Positions 1 through 5,876 are shown, counted from the stretch's first letter. The stretch is DNA of 5,947 nt from an uncultured Oribacterium sp. (GCA_934279105.1 CAKQWR010000123.1:1-5947); one strand, 5' to 3'. The notes: generated from the letters alone by a model not told the origin. Numbers and translations: made by a program.

Positions 1-41
1 GATTTTCAAGGTTCGTTGTGCTCTCGTTTTCTGCGATAGCT
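1..41 (-). promoter_or_regulatory. Probable rRNA-operon leader (5' part), running off the left edge
   Basis: Reading leftward from the predicted start near position 40, the transcript would pass through a purine-rich leader and reach CCTTGAAAA (complement of 3-11). This resembles the CTTTGAAAAC-type boxA/processing element found in Firmicutes rRNA leaders and 16S-23S spacers. No rRNA sequence lies inside the window, so assignment to an rRNA operon is inference from the leader motif and the two strong promoters upstream. It could instead lead to a tRNA cluster or another highly expressed gene. Confidence 0.4.
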
Positions 42-46
42 TGTAT

Positions 47-75
47 ATATTATCAAACCGTTTCGCTTTTGTCAA
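47..75 (-). promoter_or_regulatory. Sigma-A promoter P2 (proximal), leftward
   Basis: On the minus strand a perfect -35 TTGACA (70-75) is followed by a 17-nt spacer and a -10 TAATAT (47-52). Immediately upstream, about 80-99, is an A/T-rich stretch of A- and T-runs placed where an UP element would contact the RNA polymerase alpha subunits. The predicted start is near position 40. Consensus -35, ideal spacing and UP-like sequence are typical of rRNA promoters. Confidence 0.75.
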
Positions 76-151
76 GCACTTTTTAAATTTTTATTTTGTC
101 ACTCGCTTGTGTCGGATGTTTGAATCCGTGTCTCTCGCGGCGACTTGACAT

Positions 152-180
152 ACTTTAACAGACATGAAGTCTACTGTCAA
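152..180 (-). promoter_or_regulatory. Sigma-A promoter P1 (distal), leftward
   Basis: On the minus strand a perfect -35 TTGACA (175-180) is followed by 17 nt and a -10 TAAAGT (152-157). The -10 is preceded by TGT, giving a TGn extended -10. Adenine tracts on the minus strand at about 195-208 fall near -50 to -65 and could act as a distal UP element. With P2 about 105 bp downstream, this forms a tandem promoter pair, the usual arrangement for Firmicutes rrn operons. The -10 matches consensus at only four of six positions. Confidence 0.6.
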
Positions 181-199
181 GCATGTATTGAAAGTTTTT

Positions 200-259
200 T
201 TATTTTTTCTAAATCAGGCAGAGCACCCTCCGGCGCTCTGCCTGATTTAGAAAAAATAA
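200..259. repeat. 25-bp perfect inverted repeat (reversed-polarity hairpin)
   Basis: Arms 200-224 and 235-259 are perfectly complementary over 25 bp. The core is CAGGCAGAGC/GCTCTGCCTG, with a 10-nt centre that may add two more C-G pairs. The outer stem is a T-run on the 5' side and an A-run on the 3' side, and this holds on either strand. There is therefore no U-tract after the hairpin in either direction, unlike a canonical intrinsic terminator. It lies 20 bp past the cvpA stop codon, where a terminator is expected, and its A-tracts sit just upstream of promoter P1. It may be a non-canonical terminator, an mRNA 3'-end stabiliser, or a dispersed palindromic element. Confidence 0.85.
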
Positions 260-279
260 TATACCGAAACGGAAGCTCT

Positions 280-939
280 CTATGCAATGGCTTCAAATAT
301 ATGGACGAAGATATTCGCTTCTTTAAGATAGAACAGCCAGGTTGATGGATCATTAAACTGAATAGCGATGTTTACCGTCACTGGATTTTCTGGAAGAAAA
401 CTGATGATAATCAGAAAAATCCATATATATATGATGGACTCTATAAGGCCGAGAAGGCCTCCAAGCATTCGATTAAAGAAATTCAGTACCGGAAGCTCAG
501 CTACCCGAGCCAGAATTTCGAATATAAGCTTTACGAGAAGCGTCACAACGATCAGAAGAAGTACGAAAGTGAGTGCACTCACAAACATCCCCGTTACTCG
601 ATCGGCGATATAATCTGTCAGCTTATCGAGTCCGAGCAGCTGATAAAACAGGTCCACACTTTCGCTGGCCGCATTTCCATCCACTGCTGCCTTGTTTCCA
701 AATGCAATTTTCTGCACGCGCTTTGCGACGATTTCCTGCAACACAGGATTTTGCGAAATCCATGACTGTACCTTCGGAAGAAGCATTCTCGTCGCAATCA
801 GCGATACGATGATGGAAACAATGTTCACAGACATCCTGACCAGTCCCTTTCGGTAGCCATACAGAAACATCGCAACCATCACGCCTGCCACAGCAATCTG
901 CACCCACCCGGTCGTTATAATTGTAATCAATTCATTCAT
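280..939 (-). CDS. cvpA: CvpA family integral membrane protein
   Basis: A 219-aa hydrophobic protein of the CvpA (colicin V production) family. Family members are small inner-membrane proteins; the exact biochemical role is unsettled, with links to colicin V secretion and envelope stress in enterobacteria. Four likely membrane segments are visible at about residues 12-28, 36-55, 115-142 and 158-182. The family signature GYRKGLVR follows the first (28-35), and NRMLGGLLGL opens the last (156-165), matching the usual N-R-x-L-G-x-L-L-G pattern. Residues 56-112 form a soluble loop. The ATG at 939 is preceded by a weak GAGAAG site 5 nt away; no longer in-frame start has a better site. It lies alone between the operon terminator and the 200-259 palindrome. 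No good promoter is seen in 940-1021, which holds a CATGCCC direct repeat (980-986 and 996-1002) and a 5-bp hairpin (973-985). Expression may come from read-through or a weak promoter (TATAAA just upstream of the start). Confidence 0.85.
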   Translation of the reverse strand: MNELITIITTGWVQIAVAGVMVAMFLYGYRKGLVRMSVNIVSIIVSLIATRMLLPKVQSWISQNPVLQEIVAKRVQKIAFGNKAAVDGNAASESVDLFYQLLGLDKLTDYIADRVTGMFVSALTFVLLLIVVTLLVKLIFEILARVAELPVLNFFNRMLGGLLGLIESIIYIWIFLIIISFLPENPVTVNIAIQFNDPSTWLFYLKEANIFVHIFEAIA

Positions 940-1021
940 ATATTCTTCTCATCTTTATATCCGTATATTTCAGGCATTCCATGCCCACACATCTTCATGC
1001 CCGTGTATTCCGCACAGATAC

Positions 1022-1054
1022 AAAAATACCCCTCCTCAAAGGAAGAGGGGTATT
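1022..1054 (-). terminator. Intrinsic terminator of the dnaX operon
   Basis: Starting 15 nt past the stop codon of the 679-aa gene, the minus strand forms a stem of 13 positions with one mismatch (arms 1025-1037 and 1042-1054, core ACCCCTC/GAGGGGT) closed by a 4-nt loop. It runs into TTTTT (1022-1026) on the minus strand. In the other direction only TATTCTTTATTT follows, so termination is mainly leftward. Confidence 0.9.
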
Positions 1055-1068
1055 CTTTATTTAACTAC

Positions 1069-3108
1069 TTATCCGATAAAATTATCTTCGCGAAGAATCA
1101 GTCGATTCTCCTTGTCATACTTCGGATGGAACATACCGGTCAGCTTCTTTCCGAGATTCGGCTTTTCTGCCTTATCTGCTGCTTCCTCGATCAGTTCTTC
1201 TGCACTTTCCTTCGTAAGCGCGATACCATCCTCCTGCATAAGCTCGATACGCTCATACAGAGCAAGAACCGTTTTTCCGGAAATTGCACAGTCAATCTCC
1301 TTCGCATACTCCTGTGCGTAGTTTGCGAAGTCTTCGATACTCATTTCCTGGTAATAATCTGCCGGAAGTCCGTCCTGAGCAGGCGCAGTCTCTTCATGTT
1401 CTGTCGCCTCTGCCTCTGTTTCGTTCAATGCACCCTCATCGTACCGATCCGCATCTTCTGCTTTTTCCGGAACATCCTCCTGTGCATACTCTTCCGAGTA
1501 TTTATCGATTGGTTCAGAAGCTGCTGTATTCTGCCCGACAGCGGTCTCCTCTACTCTCCGTAATGGTACCGGTGTACGGTCTTCATTATATGCAGGTGCA
1601 CTCATAGCCGACTGAGCACGTGCATCAATCGGACTTGTGGTATCCACAGCCGGTGTCTCTACAGTAGTATCCAGATTCACATCCTCGACGAGTTCATCCT
1701 CTTCTTCCACATCCGACACGAGATCGAATTTTTTGATAAAGAGTGGACGATCTTCTGCCATACGATCGAAATGATCCATCACATCTACCAGAACAACCGA
1801 ACTGGAATCCGTCAGTGTATCGATATAATCTCCGATTTCATCGATGATATCATAGGTCAGTTTACCTGCATTTTCGACAATCAGATCCTTTCCGACGATT
1901 TTGGGCACAAAAGCTGCAAAGCCACGCTCATTGAGTCTGGTTGCATCCGTTTTCGCTACCTTAAAGTTAAAACCATACAGATCATGGAAGTACTTGATTT
2001 CATCGATGGCGATCTTGAGTCCATCCTCACGGGTCTTGGCTTCGATAATCATATGATAGTTGTGTAGTTCTTCCACATTTTTTGTGGTTTTATGCACTGC
2101 GCTCTGGATTGCTTCCACCGCTTCTGCAGCAGCCCCCTGCATCTCATGCTCCGCAGTAGATCCTGTCTCTTTCGATACCGTTGCCGCCCCTGGTATAGAC
2201 TGTGGTACGCTTACAGTATCTGCCTCCTGGTCGACAGCATTGGCATCGCTGCTCTTCTGATAGATAGTTGCATTTTCCTCAGATGATGGTTGCTGCGCAT
2301 ACACGTCGGTCGATGCTTCGGTATTCGGATCCGATGCCTGCGCGTTGGTTACGTCGGCAGATGCCGACGCAGGATATTCCCCATCCGCCTGGAGCTCTGC
2401 ATCGATTTCTGCTTTTAATACTGGACTCTGCGGCTCCACAATGCTACCGTCGGTATCCGCATATTCTTCCGATACCTTCTGGAGTTTTTCCTCATATTTG
2501 CTGCGATTTTCCACCAGATCCATCTGTGCCTTAGAGAGCGATCTATACTGAAGCTTCAGCTCCATGGCCTTGTCCACATAATGACCGAGACCGAAAAGAA
2601 GCATAATTTTATCGCAGGTACGAACACATTCATCCTCATAGCCGGCTTCACTATAGAGATTCGCCAGCGTATAGAGCCACTCCTCATCCACTTCTTCGGA
2701 GGTATATTCCTCCAGTGGTGCAATCAGCTGCTCTGCAGGAGCTCCCTTTGCCTTCAGAATCAGATAACGAAGGAGGAACTGACGTGTGTCATCCGGGCTC
2801 ATCTCACAGAACTCGCGATAAAACTCCTGCGCATCCTGGATATCGCCTGCCTTTACGGAAATTTCGGACAGCTTAAATAAAAAGCGCTTACCGACCGGGG
2901 CACGCTCGAACGCCAAAAGAAGAATATCCTTCGCTTCTTCATATTCATTATTATACTCATAGATGTCCGCCACATAGGAGAGAAGATTTGCATTTCTGAC
3001 ACGACGCCAGTCGATCGTGTCCGCGATCTGCATCGCCGTCTTATAGTCCCCCTGCTCTGCCATCTTTCGCATCTGTTCTGCTTTGATATTAAACTCGTAC
3101 TTATCCAT
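1069..3108 (-). CDS. TPR-like protein with degenerate AAA+-like domain, function unknown
   Basis: A 679-aa acidic, probably cytoplasmic protein with no signal peptide or membrane segment. I do not recognise a named gene. Residues 1-195 are helix pairs with TPR-like spacing (for example 40-73 and 141-175, with ADIYEYNNEYEEAKDIL and ANLYSEAGYEDECVRTCDKI). Residues 215-340 are an Ala/Ser/Glu/Asp/Thr/Gln low-complexity linker. Residues 346-462 look globular and by eye align with the CbxX/SpoVK AAA+ core. HMIIEAKTREDG sits where H-M-x-F-x-G-N-P-G-T-G-K-T is expected, KDLIVENAGKLT where the Walker B FIDEAYSL is expected, and MAEDRPLFIKKFD where N-P-G-L-x-x-R-F is expected. The P-loop lysine and Walker B acids are missing, suggesting a non-catalytic fold; this is inference. 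A second acidic linker (464-583) precedes a probably conserved C-terminal domain (584-679). The ATG has AAGGAG 9 nt upstream, and the gene starts 23 nt after recR. Co-transcription with dnaX-ybaB-recR suggests a link to DNA replication or repair, but position alone proves nothing. Confidence 0.8.
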   Translation of the reverse strand: MDKYEFNIKAEQMRKMAEQGDYKTAMQIADTIDWRRVRNANLLSYVADIYEYNNEYEEAKDILLLAFERAPVGKRFLFKLSEISVKAGDIQDAQEFYREFCEMSPDDTRQFLLRYLILKAKGAPAEQLIAPLEEYTSEEVDEEWLYTLANLYSEAGYEDECVRTCDKIMLLFGLGHYVDKAMELKLQYRSLSKAQMDLVENRSKYEEKLQKVSEEYADTDGSIVEPQSPVLKAEIDAELQADGEYPASASADVTNAQASDPNTEASTDVYAQQPSSEENATIYQKSSDANAVDQEADTVSVPQSIPGAATVSKETGSTAEHEMQGAAAEAVEAIQSAVHKTTKNVEELHNYHMIIEAKTREDGLKIAIDEIKYFHDLYGFNFKVAKTDATRLNERGFAAFVPKIVGKDLIVENAGKLTYDIIDEIGDYIDTLTDSSSVVLVDVMDHFDRMAEDRPLFIKKFDLVSDVEEEDELVEDVNLDTTVETPAVDTTSPIDARAQSAMSAPAYNEDRTPVPLRRVEETAVGQNTAASEPIDKYSEEYAQEDVPEKAEDADRYDEGALNETEAEATEHEETAPAQDGLPADYYQEMSIEDFANYAQEYAKEIDCAISGKTVLALYERIELMQEDGIALTKESAEELIEEAADKAEKPNLGKKLTGMFHPKYDKENRLILREDNFIG

Positions 3109-3131
3109 TTAGGTTTTCTCCTTAGGATTCA

Positions 3132-3728
3132 TTATAAGATAATTCTGCCATCCAGCGCACGAAGTAAGGTAACCTCATCGATATTTTCGATGTCGCCACC
3201 GACCGGTACACCGGAGGCGATGCGGGACACCTTGATATGAAGCGGTTTGATGAGCTTCGTGATGTAGGTCGCCGTCGTTTCACCTTCCAGTGAAGAATTT
3301 GTGGCGATGATGACTTCCTTTATATCTCCCTGAAGCCGTGCCATCAACTCCTTCAAACGGATGTCGTCAGGACCGATGCCAAGCATCGGAGAAATCGCAC
3401 CATGAAGCACATGATAAACACCCTTGTACTTGCCCGTACGCTCATACGCCGACATATCACGGCTGTTCTCCACCACCATGATCTGCGTATGATCCCGCTC
3501 TTCTGAGGCACAAATCGGACAGATATCCTGATCCGTAATCGTACAGCATATCTTACAGTAGTGAACATTGCTTCTGGCCTTCACGATTGCATCCGCAAGC
3601 TCTGTCGCCTGCTCTTTCGGTGCATTGATGATATAAAAGGCCAGGCGCTGGGCACTCTTCTGTCCTACACCTGGAAGCCTGGACAGCTCATTCACCAATC
3701 GGGAAATATCTTTTGAAAAATATTCCAT
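3132..3728 (-). CDS. recR: Recombination mediator protein RecR
   Basis: A 198-aa RecR of normal family length. RecR works with RecO and RecF to load RecA on SSB-coated single-stranded DNA in gap repair. Domains in order: an N-terminal helix-hairpin-helix (about 8-30, LSRLPGVGQKSAQRLAF); a four-cysteine zinc finger (C58-x2-C61 and C70-x2-C73); a TOPRIM domain (about 80-175) with VVEN (85-88, acidic E87) and TNSSLEGETTA (143-153); and the C-terminal Walker B-like segment GVPVGGDIENIDEVTLLRAL (173-192). All expected residues are present. The start codon shares one base with the ybaB stop (TGATG). The nearest good site, GGAGG (complement of 3741-3745), is 12 nt upstream, longer than ideal, so translational coupling to ybaB is likely. 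Confidence 0.97.
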   Translation of the reverse strand: MEYFSKDISRLVNELSRLPGVGQKSAQRLAFYIINAPKEQATELADAIVKARSNVHYCKICCTITDQDICPICASEERDHTQIMVVENSRDMSAYERTGKYKGVYHVLHGAISPMLGIGPDDIRLKELMARLQGDIKEVIIATNSSLEGETTATYITKLIKPLHIKVSRIASGVPVGGDIENIDEVTLLRALDGRIIL

Positions 3729-4063
3729 CAGATACCGAGTCCTCCGGTCAGCTTACCCATCTGGCTCTGAGAATCCGCTTCCGCGGTCTCCAGTGCCTGA
3801 TTTACAGCTGCGATAATCATATCCTCGAGGGTCTCTACATCCTCCGGATCCACAGCATCCTTATCCAGCTCCAGCTTCGTAAGCTGCTTCGCACCGGTTA
3901 CGGTTGCCTTTACCGCACCACCGCCGGCCTGGCCAACGTATTCCTTCTTTGCAAGCTCTTCCTGTGTCTCCTCGAGCTTACGCTGCATACGCTGATACTG
4001 TTTCATAATATTGTTCACATTCATACCAGGCATACCGCCCTGAAATCCACCATGCTTTGCCAT
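3728..4063 (-). CDS. ybaB: YbaB/EbfC family nucleoid-associated DNA-binding protein
   Basis: A 111-aa protein of the YbaB/EbfC family (YaaK in Bacillus), small dimeric nucleoid-associated proteins that bind DNA and almost always lie between dnaX and recR. A Gly/Met-rich N-terminus (1-15) leads into a long charged helix (about 17-43, MKQYQRMQRKLEETQEELAK). The family's GGGAVKATVTG strand region follows (47-57), then an acidic stretch and helix (66-97, EDMIIAAVNQALETAE), and a Gly-rich tail ending GKLTGGLGI. The ATG has an excellent AAGGAG (complement of 4071-4076) 7 nt upstream, within the 16-nt gap after dnaX. The stop overlaps the recR start by one base. Confidence 0.96.
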   Translation of the reverse strand: MAKHGGFQGGMPGMNVNNIMKQYQRMQRKLEETQEELAKKEYVGQAGGGAVKATVTGAKQLTKLELDKDAVDPEDVETLEDMIIAAVNQALETAEADSQSQMGKLTGGLGI

Positions 4064-4079
4064 AATAAAACTCCTTTTC

Positions 4080-5687
4080 TTATCCTTCTGTTTCTACTTG
4101 CATATGGATCTTCGAAAGATCCTCATCGGTCACATAAACCGTTGCTGCCTCATCATCCTCCGACAGTATCGTCGAGAAGCGGATATCCTTATGATATTTC
4201 TCCGCTACGATTCTTCGAATCTCCGGAATGCTTTCTTCCTGGGACAAAAGATGAGCAACTGCCGGACTCTTCGTTACAATCGTCATGCCGGTTTTATCTC
4301 GATCCGGCCGGACATATGTATTATTATCTTTTAACAGTGCTACTGAAAGCACCGGTATACGAATGGCAGAGCAGATGCTTCGCCACTCTTTTTTCAGTAA
4401 CTGCAGGTCTTCATACTGCGCACGTGGCAGTGTCACTTTTTTCTGTGCGGTAGATGCGACAGGCTGAGACATAAGCTGGCTCTGATCACCTGTTGCGGCA
4501 CCTGTAGCAGCCTGAAAGGAAGTCCCTGCCGGGAGATTCTGAATCGTCCGCTGAAGCTCTGCGAGACGGGCATTCATCCCTTCCGGGCTCGCATCCGTTT
4601 CCGGATACGCAAGCTTCATGAAGTTTGTTTCGATCAGGATGCGTTTCTGTGTAGCATAGCGAAGCTGATTACTAAGATCACTCAGCATTCGAATGTAGCG
4701 CATGAGCTCGACGGTTGAGAGGAGAGACGCGTCTTCTTTCAAGCGCTTTAGATTTTCGCTCGACATATCCACAAGACCGGTCAAATCATCCACCGTAGAT
4801 GCAAGCAGCATATTTCGTACATACATGACGAAATCACTCACAAACTGACTGAGTTCCCGTCCCTGATCGATTACTTCAGCAACCAGTTGAAGTCCTGTTT
4901 TCACATCTTTCTTTGAAAGTGCACGCACCAGATTGGAGAAAACGGAGGTATCCACCGCACCCAGTATACTAAGTGCATCCTCATATTCGATGCGCCGATC
5001 AAACTGAAAGGCAGAACACTGATCGAGCAGAGATACAGCATCACGCATCGATCCATCTCCGGCACGAGCGATATAATGCAGTGCTTCATCCGAAACCTTG
5101 ATGTTCTCGGCATCGGAGATCTCACGAAGTCGTGATGCGATCGTATCGGTCGTGATCCGCTTAAAGTCATAGCGTTGACATCTCGAGAGGATCGTAATCG
5201 GAATCTTATTCGGCTCCGTCGTCGCCAGAACGAAAATAACATAGGATGGCGGCTCCTCCAGCGTCTTCAGAAAAGCGTTGAAAGCTGACTGGCTGAGCAT
5301 ATGAACCTCGTCGATGATGTAAACTTTATACTTTCCATCTACTGGAGGATACTGAATCTTGTCACGAATCTGACGGATATCATCCACACCATTGTTGGAT
5401 GCTGCATCCATCTCTACAACGTTCATGCTGGATTCATTCAGGATAGCCTTACAGCTTGCGCACTCATTACATGGATTACCGTCCACCGGATGCTCGCAGT
5501 TTACCGCCCGTGCCAGTATCTTCGCAACCGATGTTTTACCTGTACCACGAGTGCCACAGAAAAGATAGGCATGGCCGATCCGCCCCGTCATGATCTGATT
5601 TTTAAATGACGCAGTGATGGCATCTTGTCCCTTGATCTCATCAAAGGTCCTCGATCTCCATCTTCTGTATAGTGCAGTGTAACTCAA
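4080..5687 (-). CDS. dnaX: DNA polymerase III subunit gamma/tau
   Basis: A 535-aa DnaX, the AAA+ motor subunit of the clamp loader that opens the beta clamp and organises the replisome. Visible motifs: Walker A GTRGTGKT (45-52); zinc ligands C64, C73, C76 and C79; Walker B YIIDEVH (123-129); sensor 1 LATTEPNKIP (154-163); arginine finger SRC (168-170); sensor 2 GSMRD (212-216). Residues about 225-365 form the oligomerisation domain III. A low-complexity linker follows (about 366-415), then a C-terminal tau-type domain (about 420-535). The start is TTG, set by the conserved MSY N-terminus and AAGGGG 7 nt upstream; no in-frame ATG precedes it. The usual R-P-x-T-F motif near the N-terminus reads RSRTF here (S12). 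It is first in the operon, behind promoter 5809-5837. Two A6 runs in the linker/C-terminal part (4437-4442 and 4389-4394) could allow slippage to a gamma-like product. Confidence 0.98.
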   Translation of the reverse strand: MSYTALYRRWRSRTFDEIKGQDAITASFKNQIMTGRIGHAYLFCGTRGTGKTSVAKILARAVNCEHPVDGNPCNECASCKAILNESSMNVVEMDAASNNGVDDIRQIRDKIQYPPVDGKYKVYIIDEVHMLSQSAFNAFLKTLEEPPSYVIFVLATTEPNKIPITILSRCQRYDFKRITTDTIASRLREISDAENIKVSDEALHYIARAGDGSMRDAVSLLDQCSAFQFDRRIEYEDALSILGAVDTSVFSNLVRALSKKDVKTGLQLVAEVIDQGRELSQFVSDFVMYVRNMLLASTVDDLTGLVDMSSENLKRLKEDASLLSTVELMRYIRMLSDLSNQLRYATQKRILIETNFMKLAYPETDASPEGMNARLAELQRTIQNLPAGTSFQAATGAATGDQSQLMSQPVASTAQKKVTLPRAQYEDLQLLKKEWRSICSAIRIPVLSVALLKDNNTYVRPDRDKTGMTIVTKSPAVAHLLSQEESIPEIRRIVAEKYHKDIRFSTILSEDDEAATVYVTDEDLSKIHMQVETEG

Positions 5688-5694
5688 TGATGAA

Positions 5695-5700
5695 CCCCTT
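5695..5700 (-). promoter_or_regulatory. Ribosome binding site fixing the dnaX TTG start
   Basis: AAGGGG on the minus strand lies 7 nt before the TTG at 5687. It supports the non-ATG initiation that gives the conserved DnaX N-terminus MSYTALYRR. No other start with a comparable site is found between the promoter and this codon. Confidence 0.8.
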
Positions 5701-5708
5701 TTGTAACA

Positions 5709-5745
5709 ATTCTATTAGAATATTCTTTCGATTCAGCAATCGAAA
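5709..5745 (-). promoter_or_regulatory. dnaX leader: two perfect inverted repeats near the RBS
   Basis: Two adjacent dyads lie in the predicted 5' UTR. The first has arms TTTCGATT and AATCGAAA (5726-5733 and 5738-5745; 8 bp, 4-nt loop). The second has arms ATTCTA and TAGAAT around a single base (5709-5714 and 5716-5721). They are linked by the 10-bp palindrome AGAATATTCT (5717-5726). The proximal dyad ends 8 nt from the ribosome binding site. The single-base centre suits a protein operator better than an RNA hairpin. Neither is followed by a U-tract, so they are not terminators. Confidence 0.5.
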
Positions 5746-5764
5746 TGATTATTCATCGATGCTA

Positions 5765-5788
5765 TATCAGCCTGAAATGGGCCTGATA
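5765..5788 (-). repeat. dnaX leader: promoter-proximal hairpin
   Basis: TATCAG (5765-5770) pairs with CTGATA (5783-5788), and CC (5771-5772) with GG (5780-5781) past a one-base bulge, leaving a 7-nt loop. It lies about 15 nt into the predicted dnaX transcript. On the minus strand TCAGGC is also directly repeated within the element. The role is unknown; it may be a 5'-end stabilising stem. Confidence 0.4.
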
Positions 5789-5808
5789 CGGCAATATAAG
5801 CTATAGAG

Positions 5809-5837
5809 ATTATACAAGGATGGGGGCATATTTTCAA
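5809..5837 (-). promoter_or_regulatory. Sigma-A promoter of the dnaX-ybaB-recR operon
   Basis: On the minus strand -35 TTGAAA (5832-5837) is followed by exactly 17 nt and a perfect -10 TATAAT (5809-5814). The predicted start is near 5802, giving a leader of about 115 nt before the dnaX TTG. The -35 box lies 3 bp past the T-tract of the upstream tRNA terminator, so the operon has its own promoter, insulated from tRNA transcription. Confidence 0.85.
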
Positions 5838-5840
5838 TTA

Positions 5841-5869
5841 AAAGAAAAAGACCATCCAAACGGATGATC
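5841..5869 (-). terminator. Intrinsic terminator after the initiator tRNA
   Basis: On the minus strand GATCATCC (5862-5869) pairs with GGATGGTC (5850-5857), 8 bp with one G-U pair and a 4-nt loop. It is followed by TTTTTCTTT (5841-5849). It lies 7 bp past the tRNA 3' end, so this tRNA is the last gene of its transcription unit. The plus strand has no T-run after the stem. Confidence 0.88.
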
Positions 5870-5876
5870 TTCAGAG

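Noticed and set aside
145..173. Rightward promoter using TTGACA at 145-150
   Set aside because: No acceptable -10 box lies 16-18 nt downstream on the plus strand, and no plus-strand gene follows.
200..259. Canonical Rho-independent terminator for cvpA
   Set aside because: The stem is ideal, but the T-run lies on the 5' side and the A-run on the 3' side on both strands, so no U-tract follows the hairpin. Reported as an inverted repeat instead.
58..272. CCGTTTCG (58-65) and CGAAACGG (265-272) as paired repeat ends of a mobile element
   Set aside because: Eight bases at this distance is expected by chance, there is no target duplication, and no transposase lies between.
145..345. Plus-strand 66-codon open frame starting with TTG
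   Set aside because: It runs through the promoter P1 region and the palindrome, has no ribosome binding site, and overlaps the cvpA end. Coincidental.
997..1563. Plus-strand 188-codon open frame opposite the 679-aa gene
   Set aside because: It reads across the terminator hairpin, is cysteine-rich with no recognisable domain, and is antisense to a gene with a good start and operon context.
3713..4453. Plus-strand 246-codon open frame opposite ybaB and dnaX
   Set aside because: Antisense to clearly recognisable conserved genes; the composition is that of a reverse-frame shadow.
5688..5840. SRP 4.5S/scRNA gene upstream of dnaX, as in Bacillus subtilis
   Set aside because: The conserved GGTCAGG...GGAAGGAAGCAGCC-type core is absent on both strands, and the space is occupied by the promoter and leader.
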